DNA of 64,000 nt, taken from Syngnathus acus (Eukaryota; Chordata; Actinopteri; Syngnathiformes; Syngnathidae). A program made the position numbers and the translations under genes. The notes under the pieces were generated by a model that saw only the letters and a program-made list of their open reading frames with translations, ran no database searches and was not told the origin of the DNA. Shown piece by piece: positions 52,812 to 64,000 of this stretch (positions are counted from its first letter, which is position 1; every line of letters begins with the position of its first letter). The stretch lies in assembly GCF_901709675.1 (NCBI RefSeq), contig NC_051091.1, positions 9,582,967 to 9,646,966 on the forward strand, written 5' to 3'.

Positions 52812-55196
52812 GTAAGAATACTACCTATATTGAGGTTATTATAAGTCAAAGGTAACCAAGATTTAAATGCGATGTGTTCCGGATTTTGAAAAATGATTTT
52901 GACACAAAATTAAAGGGTCGTTTTACGTTTTGTCTGGTTACTCAGCTAGGACCGGTTTACCTCGGGTGACCCAGATTGAAACAAAGCTCAGAGAGGATCC
53001 CAAACTGGGGCCTGGGGAAACCCACCCAAGATTGGCGTAACTGTTTTGACCATATCTGACTTTAATTTCCACTTGTAACATAAAGAGTAATAGTAATCCA
53101 CATTATAACAAATTGACAATGACATGGAGTGATTTTTTTTTTTATTGTTGTCACCATTAAATGACATTAAATTTAAACGTTTCTGTGTCTCACAGTGATC
53201 AATGGAAAACCTCAATGTGTTCACAACATGGTGTCTGTCTGTTCAAGTACATCGTTGTCCGATTTGGATGACGAAAGATCTTCAGATGGAGTGGAAAGGA
53301 TGGCGAACCGCTTGAAAGAAAGAACGTAGAATATTTACGATTACTTTAAATATATTTGGTGCGGACAGAATCCATTCTAGGGTTAATATTATTATAATGA
53401 ATCCAAATTAAATCAAAGCCTTACCTGACGAAGAGTCTCATCAGTTTGTACACCATCCATACAGGAACGATGAGTGTGGAAGACAGTACAAACCACCAAC
53501 CCAAAGCATAACCCCACCACGGATACTCAATGATGTCGTTGAACTTTAGAGGTTTGTATTTCACCAAGGAGAAGATAAATATTCCCTGAAAAAACAAAGC
53601 GATATACGTATAACCAACGACAGGGAACCTTGGCCGGTTGAAGACATGCAGAACAAGCCGCCATTTTGAATCACGGCTATCGCTCACCGTCATTTCTTGG
53701 ATTTCTCTCTATCGAGGTAACTTTGTCTGGCTCCAATAAATTATTCATAACTCGTTAAATCATAAAAACGATGATTGGTTTGATCCAAACATCCGATATG
53801 CAGTTATGATACAGGACATGTTTATTATTACAGAGGCTATCATAACATACTGCAGCCATTCCTAATTCATTTTCATTCATTTCTCAATAGACATTGTTGC
53901 CAAGTTGCCACAGATGGAAATGTGGATGTGGCAATATTTACGCGAAGCGCTCCTAGGCCTGTTTGCATAAAAAAAAAAAAAATAGAGCCCTGAATGTTTG
54001 TCTGTGTGGCTTGCGGGTAGTTGGCAAACAGTTTTAGGCAAAACCGCCTATTGCCCCAAGTCATCTGCCAGTGACCTTCGTGAGAATAAGCGCTTCAGAT
54101 AATGAATAGTTGGATGTATGCTTACTTACCATGCAGATGACTGGAGTGACATATTTCAAGACGTGTTTAATCAGCGGTAAAGTCCTGTATCCAATCATGT
54201 CCTCAATGTTGTCATAGAAACGATCTGCTCCTGTGGTCACGTGGTGAAATGATGGTGAAAAGGTTTGACTGACCAGGACAGAAACCATTCCAATGTGAAA
54301 TGTACTCACCATAAGCCCACCCAATACACACGGACTGAAATGTGGCAAAGAGAAGCAGAGACATCCCGCTGCAGGAATAGTAGTCAAACAACTGAAAGAT
54401 GTATAATCCACCCTATGTGAAAGGAGACACTTTTAGAATCGGCAAATCTATGGAACCGCAGAAAGTAAGGATAATTCTGCCTTACTTCAGTGACCATGGA
54501 GAGGCCAATGAAGAAACACACAACAGTGATGAGGAGAAGAAGTAGTTTGCGTCGATGGCCAACATAGAAGACGGAAGGTTTCATGTCGCAAATTCCAGTC
54601 GCAAGAGCTTCCATCAGAACAAACTGAAGAAGAGACACTTTTGTTAGGTACTATGTTCACATCTGCATACACTTTGTTGATTTCCATGTACTATTATTCT
54701 GGGCTCTCCCATAGAGGTGAGAATTAGCATATATGACAAATAATTGAAAAGAACACAACCTCACTGTCCAATCCAAGCAGGATGATCATGATGAAAAAGA
54801 AAATGGCCCAAATCTGTGGAAACGGCATCATGGCCACAGCTCGTGGGTAAGCGATGAAGGCCAGGCCGGGACCTGCGGCGAGAAAAGAGCGCTTTTGAGA
54901 TCGCATTTTCTCGCAGGTACAATGAGGGACGTTTTACCTGATTCTGCTACTTTGGATATGTCCGTGTTCTGCTCATAAGCCATGAATCCAAGAACTGAAA
55001 AGATGGCAAAACCTGCCACGAAACTGGTCCCGCTGTTCAGCAGGCTCAAATAGATGCAATCTCTAGAATGCACAACAACAAAATGATCAACTCTGCGACG
55101 AAGGTCCAAGCCAAAAGTTTGTATTTCCATTATAAATATTGCCAAATTTTCATTCGTCCATTTTTCTACAGGGCATATTGTCATTGGGGTTGTGGG

Positions 55197-55308
55197 CAAT
55201 GTTCCCTCTAAGCTGCGCGCGTGCGCAATCGCGCACTGCCCGCACATTCTCAGCGCACAAGAAAATCTATCCAGCGCATAAACAACATCCCACATTCATT
55301 GGACATTG
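55197..55308. mobile_element. 112-bp hAT-like MITE, copy E intron 7
   Basis: Same insertion site and 8-bp gttgtggg duplications as in copy D. Confidence 0.9.
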
Positions 55309-56219
55309 GTTGTGGGTGAACTAAAACTTTGCTGACTTGGTTCAAGATGGGGTACAAATATGTATTTACTCACAATGACATTCACAGCTATAGACAAGAT
55401 AGTCTTCAATTGTTCAGGTGTACATCAAGTCGGACTGATACAACAGGTTTGATGTCAACTTACTTGTAGCAGTTATTGTCGTACTTGTTATAGCTTCCAA
55501 GCGCCGTCAAACAACCGATGCAAAGAGCATAAGAATAAAATATTTGCGTGCCGGCATCCATCCAGACCTGCCAAACAATGACATAAGAGGCACGTCGGTA
55601 GTAAAGAAATCATTTTGGAAGATTTCTCCTGAGCCTTGGTCTTGCCTCCCTCCTCCCCTCCACTTGGGTCCCCCACGCTCCTCCATGCAAACATTGAACC
55701 CTGACACAGGGTCAACCATTTTAAATTTCATGTGAAGCTTTCCTGTTATGGATGACTGTGTCTTGATGTGTCAAGTCAACGGATTGAGAGGCTCATACCT
55801 GCGGATCAGCCAGGCGGGATGGCTCGGGGTAGAGGTAAAATTTGATGCCATCTATGGCCCCGGGCAGCGTCAGCCCACGGACAAGCAGCACGGCCAACAT
55901 CAAGTACGGAAAAGTGGCCGTAAAATAAACAACCTGTCAGACCGAGTGGGAATTCATATTTTTTTTAGAGTTACGTATGTCAATCACAGGGCACAAATCC
56001 AAATTTTTCAAATAAAATGTTAAGGGTTTTTGTCACGGGCCGCATTGTAGTCATAGTTTCCTTAGAAGGGCCATTATGACTAAGTCAAAGCTTTAATTTA
56101 GTGTTGACACATGACGTCGATGCACAATTTGTCACATAAAATGATGTGGTGAGCCAAATCTGGCCCCCGGGCCATGAGTTTGAAACTTATCCTTTAGATG
56201 AAACCTCGTCACTATGACT

Positions 56220-56475
56220 GTCAACCCAAATAAATGTACCTCATATTATATACAGTAAAAGCTACAAAACAAACTGACAAATAACTCGTTTTCAAATCAG
56301 ACGCGTGAAAACTGGTCGAATATTGAAAAAAAAAAGAAGAAATTATTAAAAGTGAAGACAATTTGCAATTCTAGTAATGACACACCAATTTGATGCACAA
56401 TTTGTCTTCGCGGGCCACATAAAATGATGTGGCGGGCCGTATCTGGCCCCCGGGCCTTGAGTTTGACACCCGTGC
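56220..56475. mobile_element. hAT-type element, copy E intron 5 (left end lost)
   Basis: Retains the right end gagtttgacacccgtg and its ctttagag duplication. The left terminal repeat and adjoining sequence are replaced by a 15-bp inverted copy of nearby flank. Confidence 0.8.
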
Positions 56476-57054
56476 TTTAGAGTGACGAGGTTTCAAATAT
56501 TTGTACACGCTCGTCTACAGTATGTAGCCAGTTCGAATGGTAAAGTACGAAAAGTGAAAACAAAATTCAAAATTGTATTCTGATCCAATGCAGCCTGACA
56601 GACAAACGCACAGACACCTCAAGATAATTATTGTGTAAAAATGATCTACCTTTCCTGTGGACTTCACTCCTTTCCACACACAAAAGTAACAGATGATCCA
56701 AGAAAAAAGAAGAAACAAAGCCAACTCCCATCGAACATTACCCATCTCGTGGGCACTTCCCGTCAGGTTCAGTACTCTTCTCCTGGGGATGGCCTTTGTG
56801 TTAACATTAGGCACTTTGCTACTTGTTCTTTTCATGAAACATTTGAACTTACTCCCAAAACTCCCTCACAGGGGATGTCGCGTTTTCTGTCACAGTCCAG
56901 TTGAGAACACGTGTTTCATTTAACTCCACACACGTCTCTGTTACAAACACAGACAGCATACATTGTGTACAGCTGATATACTAGTATAAATGTATCGTGA
57001 TTAATTATGAGTTAGTAATAAAAAATGTGATTAAGCGTGATGAAGTATTTTAAT

Positions 57055-57233
<179 letters not shown>

Positions 57234-57547
57234 TGTTCCAGCTGTTTCTGCAGCTTGCCCATGGAAGCTGAGCGGTGAAGGAGGAGATGAGGTACACAAA
57301 TGCCCACACCAATATGATGATGTAATAGATGCTGAAATATAGGACTACAACCAGAGTTCCATAACCAATCCCTATGAGAGTTTGAAAAAAAACACCAAAC
57401 ATATCGACATAAATTTCAAAATCATGACATCATCATACCCTTTATGCAAAACTGCCGGCAAAAGCAAGGCAACAAACAAATTAAATGAATACCACTCAAA
57501 ATAGAATGAAATGTTTTTTCTCGCAGCGCTTATATTAGCTGTTCTTA

Positions 57548-59299
57548 GTTTGCTGGACTTGGTTTACACCAATATAAAGGATGCATTCAGAGCAGCCCCC
57601 CGCCCCCACCTCGGCTCTTCAGACCACCTATCTGTTATGCTAATCCCTGCATACAGGCCCCTGCTGATCAGAGCAAAACCCACAGTGAAGCAGGTGAGGG
57701 TGTGGTCTGAGGGGGCCATGGAGGCACTCCAGGACTGCTTTGAGTGCTCTGACTGGGACATGTTCAAATCAGCAGCAACATATGACAATCAGATCGACAT
57801 TGATGAGTACGCCATGACTGTGTCAGCCTACATCAACAAATGCTCCGAGGACGTCAGCACCACTAAGAACATCATCACCCGAGCCAACCAACGACCCTGG
57901 ATGACTGAGGATGTACGTCATACGCTACGAGCACGGAACTCAGCCTTCAAGTCTGGCGACAAGGAGGCACTGAGGACAGCGAGAGCCAACTTGAACCGTG
58001 CCATCAGGCTAGCGAAGCGAAGCCACAGTCGGAAAATTCAGGATTTTTTCCACGACGCCAATAACACCAGGAGTATGTGGCAAGGCATACGGGTGATCAC
58101 GGACTACAACTTACCCTCCCCCCCGGTGGGTGAAGTTGATGCTGACTTCCTAAATGGTCTAAATAACTTCTTTGGGCGTTTTGAGGCACTAAACAGCACT
58201 CCTGCAGTTAAAACTGTTCCCCACCAGGAAGAGGAGGCCCTCTGCCTTGACTCAGCCGACATGTGGAAGACTCTGAGAAGAGTCAACCCACGTAAGGCCC
58301 CAGGCCCCGACAACATACCTGGGCGGGTGTTCAGGGAATGTGCAGGCCAGCTGGCTGGTGTCATCACAGACATTTTTAACATCTCGCTGGACCAAGCCAA
58401 AGTGCCAGTGTGCTTCAAGGCTGCCTCCATCATTCCGGTGCCAAAGAAACCTCAAATCACCTCATGGAATGACTACAGACCTGTGGCACTGACTCCCATC
58501 ATGATGAAGTGCTTCGAAAGGCTGCTCAAAGATCACATCGTCTCCAGACTCCCCCCAACATTCGATCCGTTCCAGTTTGCCTACCGGCAGAACCGCTCTA
58601 CTGAGGATGCCATCTCCTCCGTTCTTCACCTGAGCCTGGCTCACCTGGAGGAGAGGAACACCCACGTGCGGTTGCTGTTCCTGGACTTCAGCTCAGCGTT
58701 TAACACCATCATTCCACAACATCTGGTGGAAAAACTGGAACACCTGGGCTTCAGCACCCCCCTTCGGAACTGGCTGCTAGACTTCCTCACCAACAGACCT
58801 CAGTCAGTCCGGGTCGGACAGAACACCTCAGATGTCATCACCCTCAGCACAGGCTCCCCTCAGGGCTGCGTCCTGAGCCCCCTGCTGTTCACCCTGATGA
58901 CACACGACTGCGCCCCCAGGTTCACCACCAATCACATCGTGAAGTTTGCAGACGACACAACGGTGGTGGGCCTCATCAGGGACAACAACGACCTGGACTA
59001 CAGAGAGGAGGTGGAGCAGTTGGTGGGCTGGTGCAGAGAAAATAGCCTGATCCTGAATGTGGAGAAGACGAAGGAGATCATCGTCGACTTCAGGAAGAAC
59101 CAGCCTCACCACGCTCCACTGATCATCAACAGCTGAGCTGTGGAGGTGGTCAGCAGCACTAAATTCCTGGGAGTCCACATCACAGACGGCCTCACCTGGA
59201 CTGTGAACACCACAACACTGGTCAAGAGGGCACAGAAGCGCTTGTACTTCCTGCGGAGGATGAGGAGAGCCCACCTGCCCCCACCCATCATGAGGACGT
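57548..59299 (+). mobile_element. 5'-truncated L2/CR1-clade LINE with one stop, interrupted by LTR element
   Basis: A plus-strand frame from about 57548 begins at the end of an APE endonuclease domain (GSSDH). It runs through the linker (NPRKAPGPDNIPG) and reverse transcriptase ([34 protein letters not shown]). It meets a TGA at 59134 and continues in frame (FLGVHITDGLTW) to 59299, where the LTR begins. The apparent N-terminal residues encoded at 57511-57547 come from transporter intron sequence, so the ORF start is chimeric. It is a different subfamily from the LINE at 51189. Inserted antisense to copy E. Confidence 0.88.
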
Positions 59300-59694
59300 T
59301 GTCAGGGTTTTCCAAACTATCTTGATCGTATGATTATGTTGGAATGTATGTAACCAGTAATAAATAACCTAGCTAGATTAGTTTTATGCTTACGTTGGTG
59401 TGTAACCAGTAATAAATTACCTAGCTTGTCCCATCCTACACAATGTCGTAAAACATCCCCTGCTATGCTTTGACTAGAGGTCAAGGGTTTTCTCTTCCCT
59501 ATCCAGTCCACTGTCACCCCCACCCTGTTTCTCTTAATAAAAATGCTCATGCAGGAGGCGAGAGTCAGACCTCCATTCGATCATCGCTGTACGCACGGCG
59601 ACGAATGGACTCTCCACCTGCAGGTGTCAAAGGGCAAACTACTGTCTCCCGTGTGGTTCTTGCAAAATAAGTTAGAGTGAGCACCACTCTAACA
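59300..59694 (+). repeat. 5' LTR of an endogenous-retrovirus-like element
   Basis: A 395-bp sequence starting tgtcaggg and ending ctctaaca (TG...CA). A primer-binding site follows 3 bp later. It contains a duplicated block gtaaccagtaataaat (about 59349 and 59402) and an A/T-rich TATA-like cttaataaaaatg at about 59533. The 3' LTR is not in the window. Confidence 0.8.
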
Positions 59695-59697
59695 TTT

Positions 59698-59715
59698 TGG
59701 TGCCGAAACCCGGGA
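59698..59715 (+). other. Primer-binding site, tRNA-Phe type
   Basis: TGGTGCCGAAACCCGGGA is exactly complementary to the 3' end of vertebrate tRNA-Phe including CCA, and sits immediately after the LTR, as in reverse-transcribing LTR elements. Confidence 0.9.
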
Positions 59716-60438
59716 CCCTCATACCCGCCATCTGGCTGACGGAGGAAGACGTGCTGCATTGTCGACAAGCCAGCGTCCATTAGGAGGACCTGGACAAGAA
59801 AGTCCTGGGAAGAGAACTTCTTCGCTGGGCCAGCATCTTAAGTCTGCCTTCGTCTGACAGAGGTGGATTGACGGGACCCGGCAGTGCAACGAACCAGGGG
59901 ACAAGTAAGTTAAAGCCCTAAAGTTGTGTGATTGTGTTGTTGTGAAACGCGTAAAAGTAAAAGTGCACAGAGGAAAAAAATAAAATAGGCAGGACAGAAG
60001 ATTTTAAGTCTTGTGGAAGGAGGGGGTGTTGTAGAGTCCCCCTCCGGATGAAGTGGCTCTTCTGGAGCAGTGGTTTTCAAACTGTTTTATATATTTTTGT
60101 AAAATCTCACGTACCTCCGTGTACCCTCATTTGACAACCACTGTTCTAAGGGGTACAACTTCGCGTTGGCAGGGCTGGGTAACAAGACTGTTGTCTTTAG
60201 TTCCCAGGGAAGGAAGGGGTGTTGTAGAGTCCCCCATCCGGATGAAGCAGCTTTTTTTTTTTTTAAAAGAGGACTTCGCGTAGGCAGGGATAAGAGTTTG
60301 TGTGGTTGAGAGTGTGTCTGGTAGGATAAATTGACTAGAAAGAGAATTTGTTGAAAGGTCAATTTAAACCTGCATTGAGGATCCTCAAAGAAAAAAAAAA
60401 AAGATTGAAAAAAAAAAACTGGAAAAACTAAAATTAAG

Positions 60439-60549
60439 ATGGGAAAAAGGAACGATAAATCTCTAGCTCTAGAAGGAGATGAGAAGTTCATGGCGAGTAG
60501 ATTTCTTAATTGTATGCAATACATGCCGAAGTGGAAGAAAAAGTATTAA
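60439..60549 (+). pseudogene. gag N-terminal remnant
   Basis: A 36-codon frame beginning Met-Gly-Lys, as in retroviral matrix proteins with an N-myristoylation signal. It stops at TAA well short of any capsid domain. Position after the leader supports a gag start; identity is inferred from location and the MG start only. Confidence 0.4.
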
Positions 60550-60604
60550 GTACAAGGAAAGTTGAAATGTGAAAAAAATAAATAAATAAATAGAAAGGTG
60601 AAAA

Positions 60605-60910
60605 GTGATGAGGCTGCTTAAAAAAGGCAAAAGTTCTGATGTATTTCATCTAGATGATGATGGTAATGATCTAGATGAAGATGCAACAATCTTCTTCCAA
60701 AGTTCCCAAAGGGGCAGAGGAAGAGTTAGAGACCAACAAGGCCGCAGGCCGCCGTATAATTCAAAACCCCCATCAGATTCTGACAACTGTTGGAACTGTG
60801 GGAAACGTGGACACTGGTCAAGAGAGTGTTTTAGAAAGAAAAAGAAAAAAAAGCGGTGCCAATCAAAGGGCAGAGGAAGAGGCAGAGGAAAAGTCACATT
60901 TACAGCATGA
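60605..60910 (+). pseudogene. gag nucleocapsid remnant with one CCHC zinc knuckle
   Basis: A 101-codon frame with acidic N-terminal half, then CWNCGKRGHWSREC (CX2CX4HX4C) followed by a lysine- and RG-rich tail. This is the organisation of a retroelement nucleocapsid domain. It lies only about 0.9 kb after the primer-binding site, so matrix/capsid coding sequence has largely been deleted. It may still be translated as a small RNA-binding protein, but nothing here shows that. Confidence 0.65.
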
Positions 60911-63900
60911 CAAGCTTCCTCTACTTTGACCCCTCATGCTAATATAGAGAAAGAAAGAATAGATGCCCATATGACAGCAAAACATGTCATTGTCAGATTA
61001 TTAGAACATTTTTTGGATTATTAGAGCTCCTGTCCATACAAGAAGTATGACAATGCTGTTTGTATGCCCAATGACCAGAGATCAAATTGTGTGTGTACAG
61101 AAAAGTTAAAAATTTGCAAATCAAGTGGTAAATAAATGCAACTTGCTTCTAGAAGATAAATAAAAAGTTAGAATGTGCTGTCCTCGTGTGCGTGGGAGGG
61201 ACCAGCTCATGATCGACCACAGGAAATGGCCAGCCTGTGACGAATCATTGGTGCTGGGATCTACCTTTCGCGCACGAGAGCTGTGCATGTGTGTTAAAAT
61301 GATGAAAATTGGCTAAACATTTAGTGTAAAGAAATTTGCTAGACTGTGGTCTATCCAATTTGCACCACAGAACAGAATCGATTTGGAAAGATAAAAATGA
61401 GAGGAAAAGAGAGAAATGTGTTTGCGAGCAGAAATTGATCCACACTAGTGCATGTTGAGTGTCGAGCCCTCATGAGAAATTTGAAAAAAAAACGACGGAA
61501 CATGCTTTCAGGAATTGGAAGAAGCAAAATTGTGAATTTACGACATTGCAATGCTACATTTAATAGGAATAATTGATTGATGATGTTATAAAGTTATACA
61601 AACTTCTATATGCAAGCTAAATCTGAGAGATTGAGTTCTTTAAATTTAAAAACAAAGAAAAAATTCAGATTAATTTGCCAGTAGTTTTTATGAGTTGAGG
61701 TTTTTTTTGGATTGATGGATTGTTCTATCAGGAACCTGGAGTTGAAGATGGTATATGAATGTTGTGTGGTGAGCTTGGATGAATTGAGACCAAAGACTCC
61801 TTTTTGGAGACTGTGTGTGAGATGCAAATGAGCATTGATGAATGATTCCCTGAATGAAAGGAAAATACAGGTTGAATGGTTGAAGTTGTTGGCGACTACT
61901 ATGGAAAATTAGTAGAGCGACTTTGATGAAAGAGTGATTTTGAGTAAGTTAAATGCTAAAAAGAAAAACGTAGCTTTTGGATTGATAATTAACAAGAGAA
62001 AAAACTGGAGAACCAGTAACACATGCAGAAGATGTGTGAACTGGGAAATTGAGAAGCGTTTTGGAAAGAAAATCAAATTAATTGATGATGGAATCATATG
62101 TAGTAAAGAACACATTCTCCCAGAAGGTTTGTCAAGGTGTGAGGCATGGGCGTTGCCAAGCCTCAGAAGGAGGGAGTGAATAGGACAGATAGTGGAAGAT
62201 AGTAATAATACAACACTTTACGACATATGGATTTTCTAATACATTTGGTGTCATACTGTGGTAAATTTCTATTCTGGTATCATGCAATGTATATCTCACA
62301 AGTAAGCCCAAGTGTGACCGGGTCATGTTTCAGGTCAGGTTTGTGCGGGATTGTTTGGGCCTTGGTCCATGATCTCATTGGCACGAGACATCTGGTTTCC
62401 ATTAACAACTGACAAGATATGCACCCGAGTGAGGAAAGGGAGGCTAACTCATAAATAATGAGGAGATATTGGGAGTAATCTGTTGGTCCTTTCTTTAAGA
62501 CCCTTCCTGGTGTAGATAGGTTAGCAACACGAGAGATTTAGAGGTTCAAAAGAAAGACCGTTAAAAGAAAACAACATTACTGATTTGGACAATTGCAGGC
62601 TAACAGGAGCATGAGAAAGAAGAGCTAAGAAGCGGGATCCAATTTGATCAGGGAGATTGGAAATTCACAACACCATATTCTAAGTCACATTTTGAGCAAG
62701 CATGACACAAGTAATAACGTTTGAGAGATCAAGACATAGATCAGGGCTAGATGTCGAACGCAGACCTCGATGCGTTAATTTTGAATAATGATACTGAAAA
62801 AACAATGTGCTGTCCCATTAAATTGGAACTAGAGACAGAACGTAGCTCGAAAATAGGATGAGTTGCAGGACTTACAACATAAAGACGAGATCACTGTTAC
62901 TAGGAGAATTTGAAGTTTGGTAAACAAATGTTACTAGCAGCAGCTACATTTGGTTACAAGTTTGATGTCCCAGTCTGTCGCTCTCAGTGCCAGGATCCCT
63001 GAAACTCGATCCCGAGACTCTGCCTGCAGCCGTGGACGTCTACAAAACGGTGCCTGGCTTTGAGGCATCTTTGACCTTTGGCAAGGACAAGGAAAGACTG
63101 TTGTTGTGCTTGGAGGGGGGCAAGTACACTCCAGAGAAAAGACGACATCCTTGGGGACGAGAAAAGACAGTGAGAAGCAGAGGAACTCACAATGATGAAA
63201 ATGGACTCATTTGAACAATGGACTCATTCGAGAGTGATGGATGGGTTGGCTCTGAAGCAACAACAAAAGAACACCAACTTGAGAGTGTGAGGTGCTGCAA
63301 AAGATATGGACTTGAAGTGTCCGACGACCAAATCGCACTCCTTGCTGTGGCGTTACCAAACTTGGTGGAGCTTGGCTCAAAGTGGAAGGGAGCTTCATTG
63401 TGCACTGGGTTTGACAGAACTGAGGAGATTTGTTAAAAAATTAAATAATGCGTAGAGCTACAGAGAAAAGCATTATAATCGGAAACTGAACAGATTTGGA
63501 TAGAACAAATAGGCTAAAACGGTAGGAAACATCTGATATTTTGGCTCGTCAGGCTCAAGAAGGAGAGGTTGAGTTATATACATTTTAGAATAGGACATTT
63601 GGACTAAAGTGAATTCAGTCAAGAGGAAGCTAGGTTCCTCAATGTACCTACTCAATAAAATAGTAAGTTTGTTGCCCCACAGTGGAGTTTGGGTGGTCAG
63701 AAAGTTGGATACGTTCAATTTTTGACTTTCACACAATCATGCATAGGAGTCGCACAAGGCGACAGTTAACAATAGGGGTCTGACTGCAATAGGGGTCACT
63801 TACAACTGCACCGACATGGAAAAGTAGAAGCAAGGGAGTTGAGTAAGGGATTATATGCTAAACAGTCCGCTACGCAGTTACCAATAGGAGGTTCTATCAA

Positions 63901-64000
63901 AAGAAGCTACATGAGAGATGTATAGAATCCCTTTGTCTGTGTTCTGTGTTCGTGCGTAATCTCTGTAAAGTTGTGTCAGGCTGTAGTCGTTTGTCTGAGC

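Larger units (their letters stand above)
59716..64000 (+). mobile_element. Internal region of degenerate LTR retroelement (runs off window)
   Basis: Leader and internal sequence with no long frames and no recognisable protease, reverse transcriptase or integrase. A ~38-bp block (aggggtgttgtagagtccccc...ccggatgaag) is present twice, at about 60015 and 60209, bracketing a short insert. Purine-rich runs lie at 60380-60420. Past 61000 only short frames remain (for example 61934-62179 and 62987-63214), which I cannot assign. It may be a large non-autonomous derivative or an old, deleted provirus. Other elements may be nested within it. Confidence 0.55.

Noticed and set aside
51574-52815. Plus-strand frames opposite the LINE reverse transcriptase
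   Set aside because: Antisense shadows of the GC-rich minus-strand reverse transcriptase frame.
57511-57547. N-terminal residues of the LINE frame before 57548
   Set aside because: Derived from transporter intron 2 sequence shared with copies C and D; the LINE is 5'-truncated and has no native start here.

Overview
This window is vertebrate nuclear DNA, almost certainly from a teleost fish. Genes are split into many short exons with GT-AG introns. The predicted proteins are fish-like members of vertebrate families, and the non-coding DNA is full of CA/GT microsatellites, small hAT-type elements, L2/CR1-clade LINE fragments and an LTR retroelement. I cannot name the species. Layout: 1-3300 holds the 5' part of a minus-strand gene for a long acidic protein with a 68-residue tandem repeat. 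It is probably rab44, judged from a repeated KLGSNR motif and from its position beside srsf3. 3430-7330 is srsf3 (minus), an SR splicing factor whose third intron contains a convincing 'poison' exon. 7340-11960 is intergenic. 11970-20150 is fkbp5 (plus), the Hsp90/glucocorticoid-receptor co-chaperone, with a CpG-rich 5' region that carries a palindromic glucocorticoid response element. SRSF3, RAB44 and FKBP5 lie in the same neighbourhood of human chromosome 6p21, which supports these calls. From 22100 to 57550 there is a five-member array of SLC6 neurotransmitter/osmolyte transporter genes of the GABA/betaine/taurine (GAT2-like) branch. Copy A (minus, 22133-28460) and copy B (plus, 35161-38599) are old, divergent and intact. 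Copies C (38862-43751), D (45393-50515) and E (53221-57371), all minus, are nearly identical tandem duplicates. Their duplication junctions can be placed to the base at 38621, 45156 and 52985. C and D are intact 14-exon genes. E carries a 10-bp frameshifting deletion, and the window shows no exons 1-2 for it because a LINE and then an LTR retroelement follow in its intron 2. 57548-64000 is nested mobile DNA: a 5'-truncated L2/CR1-clade LINE, interrupted at about 59300 by an LTR retroelement. That element has a 395-bp LTR, a primer-binding site complementary to tRNA-Phe and a decayed gag with one zinc knuckle, and it runs off the window end. How the genes relate: srsf3 and fkbp5 are independent housekeeping and stress-responsive genes. 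The SLC6 copies probably share Na+/Cl--coupled uptake of small amino-acid-like substrates, but they differ at the TM1 residue known to influence substrate choice (Gln in A, Gly in B, Glu in C and D). No CRISPR, tRNA or rRNA features were seen.
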